Below are positions 1 to 9,275 of a stretch of DNA of 41,851 nucleotides, one piece after another; position 1 is the first letter of the stretch, and each line of letters opens with the position of its first letter. The DNA is taken from the NCBI GenBank assembly GCA_027604665.1, contig JADGIZ010000025.1:1-41851 (forward strand). Reading direction: 5' to 3'. The notes below the pieces were generated by a model, which ran no database searches, had not been told where the DNA came from, and worked only from the letters and a program-made list of their open reading frames with translations. Source of the stretch: Polyrhizophydium stewartii (Eukaryota > Chytridiomycota > Chytridiomycetes > Rhizophydiales). The position numbers and the translations under genes are program-made.

Positions 1-9
1 CGCGGCTGC

Positions 10-171
10 TCAGGGATGAGAGTAGCCGACAGCCGACAGCCAATGCTCTTCTCGAGTGCGGCGTAGCCAGTCCACATTGGTACTCGGCGCCGCGTTTGTC
101 TTAGTCTTCAATGAAATCAGCTTCCCACCCCACTGGTTTGCAGCCACCGCCGGCTTCTCCCGATCGCCCAT
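10..171 (-). CDS. possible small protein or first exon, unrecognised
   Basis: An uninterrupted reading frame of 53 codons from an ATG at 171 to a TGA at 10-12. It is lysine- and tryptophan-containing, begins MGDREKPAVAANQWGG and includes NVDWLRRTREEH, and its composition looks like protein rather than a random GC-rich frame. I recognise no family. It sits at the window edge and is divergent from the small membrane-protein gene at 414, with about 240 bp between them. It could equally be the first exon of a longer gene whose true donor lies before the stop. Low confidence. Confidence 0.25.
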   Translation of the reverse strand: MGDREKPAVAANQWGGKLISLKTKTNAAPSTNVDWLRRTREEHWLSAVGYSHP

Positions 172-413
172 GTTTGACGCCTCGCTCTCGAACGGCGTGC
201 GTTATCTCATCGCAGCGCGCTGCAACGTTGTCTGGACAACGTCTCGCGCGATCGCGGCCCCCTGGGTCGACGACTGGCAGCATATAAAGGCCACCGGTTT
301 CAGCGGGCAACCAAGGCACTAGCCTCTCCGTGTTATACTGTGCTTCTGGTCGAGTGCCGCGGCGGGCAGCTCAAAGATCCAGGATTGCCTCCAAAATCGA
401 CGCTTGCCCACTG
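172..413. promoter_or_regulatory. intergenic region with a TATA-like element
   Basis: No convincing coding sequence is visible here. It separates two short divergent frames. A TATAAAGG string at about 282-289 on the plus strand lies roughly 130 bp before the ATG at 414 and could be a TATA box. That is a motif match only. Confidence 0.25.
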
Positions 414-975
414 ATGACGGTCCCGAGCATCATTGCCGACAACCCCAGGGCGATCGCCTACCGCCGCCGCGTGCTCAGCGAGCGTGAGCCGCATGCACCT
501 TAGCCGCTGTCCGGCATGTGCGGCGAGCCGCTGACCGCTCCCTCCTCCCCGCGGCCCGCTGCGAGCAGGGCGGCCCAACACCACGCCCCACATGCGAGCA
601 CTCAAGTTTGCGACGACCGTCTCGCTTGTCGGTGGGCACCGCTGGCAGGCGTGCACACAGCCGCTCGGCCCCGCTGACCGTGCGAAAAGGCCTGGGTCTA
701 TGGGCTGCGCTGTTCGTCGACTTTGGCGACCGGCCCCATGTGTTCGGGCCGGTGAGCGCTCTTGGCCGCCAGTTGCGGGCCGCTGCCGCTTTCTCTGACG
801 CCCGCCGACTCCAGCTGCGCAGGTGGTATGCTGCCCGGCGCAGCGAGTTCCTCAGGCTCAGCGACGATGAAGTCAAAGGCAGGCGCGCGCTGTGGTGGGC
901 CGCTGGCCGTCGTCGGGCTGCTGACGGTGTCGGCGCTTCGCCCCGCAGAACTCAAGCTTCGCAAGATTCTCTGAT
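414..975 (+). CDS. small single-pass membrane protein, unrecognised, spliced
   Basis: Four exons can be joined with consistent phase. Exon 1 is 414-483 (ATG at 414, donor GTGAGC at 484). Exon 2 starts at 569 after an intron containing GCTGAC, and reads into MRALKFATTVSLVG. Exon 3 continues GLGLWAALFVDFGDRPHVFGP. Exon 4 gives LRRWYAARRSEFLRLSDDE. The product is about 90 residues: a polar N-terminus, one hydrophobic stretch (roughly residues 37-55), then a basic and acidic tail. A possible next intron (GTGGGC near 893 to CAG at 948) would create a split TGA stop at 949; otherwise the end is unclear. The layout resembles small mitochondrial inner-membrane or ER factors, but I cannot assign a family. 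Confidence 0.4.
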
Positions 976-1082
976 ATTCCATGGTGCGGGCATCAATGAA
1001 TCGTACTGGGCACAACGGCGCTGGCAGAGGCTTGATGCCGTGGGATGGGGGAGCACGGGCCGCCTTCCTGCTGACCACCCAG

Positions 1083-3273
1083 GGGCTCGAAGAGGGTCTG
1101 CGTGGCGCTGTATGACTACGCCGGCCTCACCGAGGACGAGCTGTCCTTCGCGGCTGGAGACGAGTTTGTTGTGGCCAACTCAGACTCGGCCGACTGGTGG
1201 TGAGTGGCCTTGAGGGAGTCCCCGCGAGTTCCGGCCCGCTTGCCATTCACGCAGCACGCCAGGTACGTGCGCACTTTGGCCAAGCCCGAGGCAACAGGAT
1301 ACGTGCCGAGCACGTATGTGCGCATCGTCGAAGAGCGGGACCGTCGCTCCCAGACATCTCACGAGTCGGACGCCGGGTCCGAGCTGTCCCAGAGCCCCAG
1401 CGACGGCTCGGGCAGCAGCTCGGTCAGCGGTTCGGACAACGACTCTGACAGCGCCGACGAACAGGGTGAGACGAAGCATCTAGCGATGCGAGAACAGAGG
1501 CGTTGGCCTGACCTTGATTGGAACAGGCGACACCCTCAAGGAGATTATGCGCCAGCAGCGGCTGCAGCGGCGCAAGTCCAGGATGCACGTTAATCCAAAC
1601 GCTCGACGCCTTGTTGCGCCTGATGCGGTCGACGATGCTGGTATCGAGCTGCCGCGCGGCTTCGGGTTGTCGACGCTCGCCAAGAACCTTGCAGCTGGTG
1701 CGGCTTGCTGCAACCTGACGCATATCAGGCCGCAGCTGCTTACTCCATCTATAATCAGGATCGGGGAGGCTCAAGGACTTTCTTGTCCCGTCCCCAGATG
1801 CATCTGGGCTCAGTTTCACGGATCTCCATGTTGATCGAAAAAGCAAGGCATGGCCAGTCAGCGTATGCAAGGCGTGCATGCTGCAGAACGCGGCGTGCTG
1901 ACTCGAAGGCCAGCTGGTTCCAACCCCTGCCAAGTGCACGATTGCCTTTAGCATGCTGGATGCGCGCAATGTTCCGGCGTCGCTCAACCACCTGCCTGTC
2001 CGAGGCCGGCACATCCGCATGGCCTTGTTTGACAAGACCAACATCCTCAGCAACATCCACACTGTGGCTGCCATGACCGTGGACGGCAACCGCAGTTGGC
2101 GATTCTCATCAAAGGCCTCGCTTCTGTTCCCCAAGGACGACGAAAACACGTGCTTTTTACGCGCCAACGATATCGACATCAAGCTCTGCATCTTGTTTGA
2201 ACTGTGCATGGTACTAGATGCCGACGCTTTTTCCAAATCTGACCGTGACAGTCCAAGCAAATCAAATCAGCCCCGCACTATCGAGGTCTCGTGCGGCTGG
2301 GGGATTCTCCCGCTGTTCACCACCGACGGCGCTCCAACCGAGAACAAGACATACGAGATCCGGCTCTTTGGAGGTAGTCCATTCCGCAAGGACGATGCGT
2401 TCGATGAACCGATGCAACGCAAAGGCAAGCTGCCCGCGCACCAACCGGTGCGACACGACGCAGCCCTAACCGCCTTGGCGTGCAATTTGACGTCGCAGCT
2501 GGATTTCTGTCTGGGCTTGGCGCTCAGCAGAAGCCGCCATGCCTCCATATTCGTGTATGGAAGCTCGGCAAGGATGCTCTCTCTCAACTCGAGTACGTCA
2601 GCAAACCAAAGGGGGGAGGCGTCGTTTGCTTGGACTGACTCTGTTTCAAAGCCACCTGCCCGTGGTCCTGATGGGACACTTATTCGCTGTGCCGGTCATG
2701 GGCATGTACCGGCAGGCTCTGGTCCGCTCGCTGGTCATCCAGGCGAGTGTGCGCGAGCCCGATGTTCACTTGATATACGAGCCGATTTTGGCCATTTTCC
2801 CCCGCATTGCCGAGCAGCTTGATCTCTTCCAGCTGCTCGCCACGCTCTGGGATCGCAAGTTGAAGTCACTCAAAGCGTCGGATAAGGTGGGCATGCCAAC
2901 ACGCCTCGCTGCTTTAGGAGGCTGCCATCTGCAGAGTGCATCTCTGCTGACGACTGCCAACGTGAGGGCAGAAATCGCCAAACAAAATCCTTCGACACTT
3001 TCGTACAACGGTGAACAGCCTATGGCCGATGCTGAGCTTCTGGGATATGCCCGAGTTCCGACACGGGCATGCGGACTCGCTGTCGGTTAGGGTTGTGCAC
3101 GGTTCGTCCGATGCGCCTCTCCTTGTTGACGCATGGCGTCCGCGCAGATGCGCGCCGCGCTCATCAGCAAGCTGCATGACATTGGACATGTGGAATTTCT
3201 GAGCACGGACGCTGCAGGCGTGACATTCCGCCCATTCGATATGAGCGAGCTCGTTTTCATGAATCGGGGGTGA
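1083..3273 (+). CDS. NPHP1: nephrocystin-1-like protein (ciliary transition zone)
   Basis: Nephrocystin-1 is an SH3-containing scaffold of the ciliary transition zone. The exon from 1083 (after a CTGACCACCCAG acceptor) encodes an SH3 domain: VALYDYAGLTEDELSF, then WW at about 1200, and after an intron GYVPSTYVRIVEE. An acidic Ser/Asp linker follows. The nephrocystin homology region is clear: LFDKTNILSNIHTV, then IEVSCGW, then ENKTYEIRLFGGSPF (about 2020-2390). After an intron at about 2591-2650 comes HLPVVLMGHLFAV and LWDRKLKSLKASDK. Two short C-terminal exons end in TFRPFDMSELVFMNRG with TGA at 3271-3273. No coiled coil before the SH3 domain was found, so the start is unresolved. Near 1770-1915 and 2400-2460 the homologous frame shifts without an obvious GT-AG intron, so micro-introns, indels or decay are possible. 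It converges on the RasGEF gene, 71 bp away. Confidence 0.85.
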
Positions 3274-3344
3274 TATGGTGTGCTCGCACAAACAGCCAAA
3301 GCCCCCGATAAACCACGATGCGCGGGCACTGCACCGCCTGCACT

Positions 3345-6300
3345 TCACTTGTCTTTCTCAACCTCTGCAGCCAGCTCCTTGAGCTTTGCGAGGTTCTTTT
3401 CGACGGGCGGCTTTGCGAGATAGTTGAGGACTGCGGGCTGTGGGCTGTACGGATAGTCGGCCTTGGCCAACGACGTGATCTCGAGGACGCGGCTTGACAT
3501 CATGCGCAGCTTCTCGACATTGATCATCCCGCGCACTTTTGCCGGGTTGCCGTCGTTGATGAACGTGAGGTCCTTGAGGTAAATGGCTGCAATATCAAAC
3601 AGTCGTACGGCATGGCCGGTTAAAACGCCAGTCAAAACCAGACTGCAGCTGAGTACACGTGGATGCAGGCAGCGACGTACGCAGGAAGGGCACCATGGGA
3701 GTTGTTGATATGGCGAGACGGTCGCGGTAGTTCTTCATGTTCTTGGACGGATCGGCAATCTTTTCAACCTCGCTCCACAGCTTCTTGCTCTTCTCCGGAA
3801 GTGCCTTTTTCGCAACGCAGTGCCGGTGAGCAGCTCATCTCGTGCTGCACACGCGCTCGAGCGCCACGGTATCGCATCGCAGCCAAACTTACTTCCCAGG
3901 TCTTTTTGAGACGCTGAACCGGCGTGAGGTTGAGGCCAGCCACTATCGCAAAGGTTGTGAAAAAGTTGTTGAGATCCAGCGACTCCTGCCGGGTGCCAAT
4001 ATGCAAGGTCAGATTTACGATAGTGTCCGGCGGCGACGGCAGTCGCACCTTGACGAGCTGGATGAACTTCTTGAGAACAACGGTGCGTTTCTTGATGTCC
4101 TTGATCCGCACCAGCTCGGTCGCGACCCAGTAGGACTCCTTATCAAAGCGCTCGACAAAAAACTTGAACGACGGCGAGCTGTCGTTATCTTTGTTCCATA
4201 TCTCGTTCAGGAACTCGATTGGATGGATGTTCTTGAAAATGCCGTAGTTGTGTATGCAGAGTTGCTGAGCGACCTCGCCCGGCTCGAGATCATAAAACAT
4301 GCTCTCGATTGTCTTGGTGCGGCGCTCGCCAATCGTGTATGTTGCAAGCAGGTCTTCGAACCATTGTTTCTGTGGCAGATCATGGCTTCACCGTCAGCCA
4401 AGAAAGCTACACTCTCTGCGTGGCCTGCCCACCGGCATAGCAATATGCGGTATTTCACGCACCTGCTTCTCGGCGACGCGCATGAGCTCACGCCCTTCGC
4501 GACCAAAGTCGTAGTCTGGGTAAGACACAATCTCCTGGAGAAAGGCCTCAAGCATCTGCCGGAACTGTGTCGAGAGCCCAAAGTCGTGCCAGTGGTGCTC
4601 AATCCACCATTGAAGCACAAAAAACACGCTTGGCGGCTTGTCAGGCCCATACACGACACCAGATTCGCACATGGCACAACAAGAACAGGCGGGCTGCGTG
4701 CTTACCGTCGCTGGGTCGGCACTTTCATGTTCTTGTAATATTCAAGATCCTCTGGTGTCGGCTCCGGTGGAAGTTCGCAGTAAAAGCGCGCGACGAGCTG
4801 GTTCAGAAACTCCTCGGGCTTCATGAACGAACGGAACGTGAGCAGAATCATGTCCAAGAACGTCTCATCTATCACAGCGTGCATCCCCCGCATCAGCCAC
4901 TCGCATCACAGCAGCATTCCCTGCGCCGCCGCCGGTGTGATTCACCTTGGCTGCGTGTGTCCATCAGAAGATCCAGAATCTTCTCGAGGCTGGCTCCGGT
5001 AATTTGGGTCCTTGAAGCAGGCCAATGAAACGTCAGCACGGGGCAGAAATCGTGGAGTGCTCATCTTTCGAGATCAGCGTACTTTCCGGCGATGACCTGC
5101 ATGACCATGACATCGTTTCCATCCTCGCTGACGCAGATTGTGCTGTAAATCTTTGGCTTCTTGACGATAAACAGCTCGAGCTGGTTGTTTTCTTTGCCGT
5201 AAAAGTCGAGCCGGCGGTCCATCTCGGCGGGAACCGTTTTGTCGGCAAACTCAAACGAGTGCGACTCAAAGTCGTAGCCGCGGCGCTTGCAGAGTTTGGC
5301 GAGCAACTGCTCGAGCGTCATGTCGCCTGGGACCTTGAGTATGGCAGCGGAATCGTCCATGTAGTGCATTTTGACGAACATCATCCGCGCCATCTCGGCG
5401 GCTGACGTGAGCGTGTTGCGCATCCTGTCCTGGATATTGTTTTTTCGGCGCAGCGTCGCCACAACGTCGCGCCGCATCATGGGCTGCGAGTAACTGCGTC
5501 GCCGGCCGCCTGGTTGCACAGGCGCAACATAGCCGCTGTAGACGAGCACCATGGATGGCACACCGTCGGCAATGTCAGCTGCGCGCCACATGCTTGCGCC
5601 GCAAGAGTTGGAGCGTGCTTACCCGTCCTGTGACGCAGATGGCGAAAGTCTTTCCTTTTGCGAATCGTCGTCGGCCGAAGTTGGCGAAATCTCGGTGCTT
5701 GCACCGACAGCCTCGGTGTTCTCTTCGGCCAAAGGCAGGAACGACGGAGAGTGGGAAAGATGGTCCGCATCGGGGCGGTGCATGGTGCTGGAGAAGCTGG
5801 ACGACAGGTTGTCGCCACTGGCACTCGCGCTGGCCATGCTTGGGATTGTTGGCGATTCGGAGATGTTTGAGATGCCAGGGCTGCAGGATGACATGCGGCT
5901 CGGGCGAGCATGCGACCCGAGGCTTCCAACCTCGAGTGCCGGCGTTTCTTGCGCCGGCGCGTGCGACTCTGAGAGGAGCTCGTTTGACTTGAGGCTCTTT
6001 TTGGGGTTGTCGAGAGGGTGCGGAAAGTAAAAGTGGCTCTCGCTTGCAACCGAGGCCGAGCGTGGCCCTGTTGATCGTGATAAGCTGTCAGTACTGCTTG
6101 TCGAAGACGCCGTGTTAACTTCGAGATCGTTTGGATTCCGTTTCCCAAAGACGGCCGAGAGCGCCGTCTTGAAGCCAGACTTGAAGCGCGTCGAGCCGCG
6201 GAGCGACTGCGTGTCTGCCTGATCCAGGGTCGTGTGTGGGAAGACATCGCTGCTCATGCGAATGGTCGTCTGCTTCCCCGACGGCGCGCCGAGGATGGAA

Positions 6301-7453
6301 CTGCGGCGGTTCGACGGAGGCCCGCTCGAGACTATCGAAGATGACGTCGTGGGAGGCACCAACGGATGCGGTGAGACTAGCACCGACACAGGCGCTTTGT
6401 CAGCCGGAACAAGAAACCTTGGTTTCCAAGGCCCCGACGCCATGGCAAGCTCAGATCGATCGCCAAAAGTCCAACCGCCAGCATGGCCGCCACGGGCCGC
6501 CAACACAAGGTATCCCGACTCACCGACCGCGCCTTGGACAACAAGCTTGTCAATCTCTTTGAAGTTGCTGAGCGTCTGCTCCGGATCCGTGTCGATCTTG
6601 CGGCCGTCTGGGGCCAACACGGCGACAGTCCAGTCGTCGATTGTAATGTCTTTTTTCGTCTCAACGCTCTTGACCACCTCGCTGATGGACATTGTCTCCT
6701 CGGCCATGATCATCGTGGTGTCGCCGGTCGGCAGCTGCACACGCACATAGAACCCGACAGCAAAGTCAGGGCTGGAGCCGCCACGCACGGGGTGCACGCG
6801 CGCACGGCGAGCGCGGCCGGCGGCATGGCCAGCGCGATTGTCGCCGCAGCGATTGTTGCCGGCGGCAGCGAGTGCGGGTCAGCGCCGAGTGTATACGCCG
6901 ACGACAGTCGCATCTCAGCAGTTGGGGAGCAAAGGCAGGCTCCGGCCCTCGCGGTTGCCAGCGCATGGTGGTGCCGAGCGCTGCCCGCCTCGGGGCGGAG
7001 CATTGTGCCGGTGGATCGCGCCGCATCGCGACACCAAAGCCGGATGCCGCATGGAGCACTCGCATGCGGATGCGCGAGGATGCGTGCGACCGTGGACGTC
7101 GACCACGCTGCATCCGGCCGCTGGCTTCGTTCCGCAGGTGCCCGGCGAGGCAGCGGTTGCGGGGATGCGCGGCAATAAGGTGCCCGTCCAGATCGAGTGC
7201 GAGGAACTCACACGATGGCGGATCCGCTGGCCGTGACGGGCGGCGCCACGACCGGCGCTGATGCCGGCGGCGATGAGACCGAATGTGCGGGCGAGTGCGT
7301 GTGCGGCGGCGTCGGTGATCGCGGCTGGCTGCCGGCGCCTGGGATAGTGAGAGCGGCGAGGACCGGCGCCGACCCGGCCGCCCGCGACTGGGCCGCCTCG
7401 GCGAGTGCTGGCGGATCGGCCAAAGGCGCATCGAGACCGTGCTCCTGCTCCAT
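3345..7453 (-). CDS. Ras guanine-nucleotide exchange factor (RasGEF_N + CDC25) with two ubiquitin-like regions
   Basis: RasGEFs load GTP onto Ras-family GTPases. Exon 1 is 7212-7453 (ATG at 7453, Pro/Ala/Ser-rich, donor GTGAGT). A 440-nt intron leads in phase to exon 2 (5623-6771), which begins with a ubiquitin-like region (FYVRVQLPTGDTT to LDTD-like DPEQTLSNF, about residues 85-150) and continues as a long Ser-rich linker. Exon 3 (5083-5534) holds a second ubiquitin-like region (MMFVKMHYMDD to ENNQLELFIVKK). Then comes RasGEF_N (DETFLDMILLTFRSFMKP; FVLQWWIEHHWHDF) and the CDC25 catalytic domain (VAQQLCIHNYGIF, SYWVATELV, LNNFFTTFAIVAGLN, RLKKTW, PIYLKDLTFINDGNP). At least eight introns could be placed, all phase-consistent. 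The product is about 1,000 residues. The substrate GTPase (Ras or Rap type) cannot be told from sequence. It is divergent from LEO1, 116 bp away. Confidence 0.9.
6772..7211 (-). other. long GC-rich first intron of the RasGEF gene
   Basis: Donor GTGAGT at 7211 follows the exon-1 codons GSAI, and an acceptor CCAG at 6772 joins in the right phase to the frame reading PDFAVGFYVRV. At 440 nt it is several times longer than other introns in the window. It contains a possible internal CTGAC. No extra exon could be supported, though a small one inside it cannot be excluded. Confidence 0.5.
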
Positions 7454-7569
7454 GCTTGCGGGCGAACCGCCAGCCACGCAAACAGCCGTCGCCGGGGGAT
7501 TCCTGATGATCGCAGGCCGCCGAGATCTGGCGGCGGCGCCAGCGGCATGGCCTTCCCGTCATTTGGCTC
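7454..7569. promoter_or_regulatory. short bidirectional promoter region between RasGEF and LEO1
   Basis: These 116 bp separate the ATGs of two divergent genes (RasGEF ATG at 7453, LEO1 ATG at 7570), so both promoters must lie here or inside the flanking transcribed sequence. I see no TATA box. Confidence 0.5.
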
Positions 7570-9268
7570 ATGAGCGAGCACTCTGACGAGGACTTGTTCA
7601 ACGACTCGGATGACGGCGCCGACGCTGGCGCGCACGACGCCGCGCCGTCGGCGAACAGCGCGGGATATGCTGGCGGCACATACGACGACGAAGCCGGCGA
7701 GACCGAGGCAGACGGCGGCGCCGCCCGTGGTGCGAGTTCTCGCGTCGACGACGACGACGACGTCGACGACCTTTTCGGCGAAGACGAGGAAGACGACGAC
7801 GACGACGAGCCTGTCCGAGCTGGCCGCAGCGTGGGAACCACCGCGGACCGCCAATACACGTGCGTTGCTGCAAAGGCGGGCGCCGTGCCCGCGGTGCTTG
7901 GCCTCGCGCGCCTGCCGCTCGCGCTCACACTCGTGCTGGCCGCAGCACGGACGAAGCGCAGGATCGCGAGGACGAGTATCCCGAGGACGAGCCCGCCCGC
8001 CCCGAGGTGGTGATCCAGACAAGCCTGCCGGCCGTCGGAGGCCCTCGGCCTGATAACCCCAACGTGCGCGCACCTCTGCGTGAGCTCGCGGGCTCGGGGC
8101 CGTTGCTGACTGTTTCCGGCCGTCGCAGCTGTTCATCCTCAAGCTGCCAAACTTCCTCAACATCGAGCCCACGCCGTTCGACAGAAGCACATATGCGCAG
8201 GTCGAAGGCGACGCGGAGCGCGACGACGAAGCCGCGCGCGACAGGCAGGTGCAGCTGAGCGTCGAAAACACGATTCGGTGGCGACACGACGCCCGCAAGG
8301 TGCATCCGTTCCTCTTGCCGATCTGTGTGGCCACGTTGCTCCCGTCTGTCGCTGACAAGGATACGGGATTGAAACGCTGCAGAGTGGCCAGAAAAACTCG
8401 AACGCTCGCCTGGTGCGCTGGTCAGATGGATCTTTTTCGCTGCTGCTTGGCGAGGAGATGTTCGACGTTGCGGTCAATCAGCTCGACCAGCACCAGTATC
8501 TCGCTGTGCAGCATCCGCGCGAGGGCTTTGTGCAGAGCCGTGTGCGGTTCAGCAAGGTCATGACGTTTCGTCCGCAGAGCACGCACAGCCTCACGCACAA
8601 GAAGCTCACGCTCGCCATTGCAAACAAGCACAAAAAAGTCACCCGCACAAAGCTCATTGCGACGACAGAAGACCCCGAAAAGCATCGCCAGCAGCTGGAA
8701 AAGGTGCAGTTGCTCGTGTGCAGTCGACGGGATTCCGATTGTGCTGACAGAGACATCCGAGCAGGCGGAAAACGAGAAGTTCCGGTTTCGCAAGCAGCTT
8801 GACAGCAAGCGGTCAAGCGCGGCGAGCGGCTCGACCCGCAGCCGCCGCTCGCGCCACTACGATGACGAGCTTTCGGATGACGAGACGAGATACCGCGCCG
8901 GAAACCGCGGCATCGCCGAGGCCATGAGATCAAAGCGATACGAGTACGACTCGGACGACGACGACTTTGTCGTGGACGACGACGAAGATGAGATGGACAA
9001 GCGGCGCTCTACCAAGCTTGTCCAGGCCAAATCATCTGCCTCAAAGCACTTTTCGTCCGACGACGACGACGAAGACGGCGACGATCGCGGCGCGAGCAGC
9101 GGCAAGGCAACCGCGCGCAGTCGCAGCCGCGCCGACTTTGACGACGACGACAACGACGACAACGATTCTCTGATGAACGAAATCAACGAGGCCGTCCAGG
9201 AGCCCGCTGCCTCGGACGTTGCGTCGCGCCGGAAGCGCGCTCGCATATCTGACTCTGACGAGGACTAA
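7570..9268 (+). CDS. LEO1: LEO1, Paf1-complex subunit
   Basis: LEO1 is a subunit of the Paf1 complex, which travels with elongating RNA polymerase II and supports histone modification. The N-terminus is highly acidic with two LFG-type motifs, DLFNDSDD (residues 8-15) and DDLFGEDEEDD. The Leo1 core follows: RPEVVIQTSLPAVGG, then after an intron LFILKLPNFLNIEPTPFD, QLSVENTIRWR, and after another intron NARLVRWSDGSFSLLLGEE and VMTFRPQSTHSLTHKKLTLA. The last exon (AENEKFRFRKQLDSK onward) ends in an Asp/Ser/Arg-rich tail, ISDSDED, with TAA at 9266-9268. Introns include GTGCGT near 7860, GTGCGC near 8062, GTGCAT near 8299 and GTGCAG near 8704. Poly-Asp is encoded by GAC repeats. IWS1, another elongation factor, follows directly. 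Confidence 0.92.
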
Positions 9269-9275
9269 GGCGCGG

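Noticed and set aside
6766..8358. A 530-codon open frame on the minus strand
   Set aside because: It runs antisense through LEO1 and the RasGEF first exon and intron, is Arg/Ser/Pro-rich, and matches no family. GC-rich DNA gives long antisense frames.
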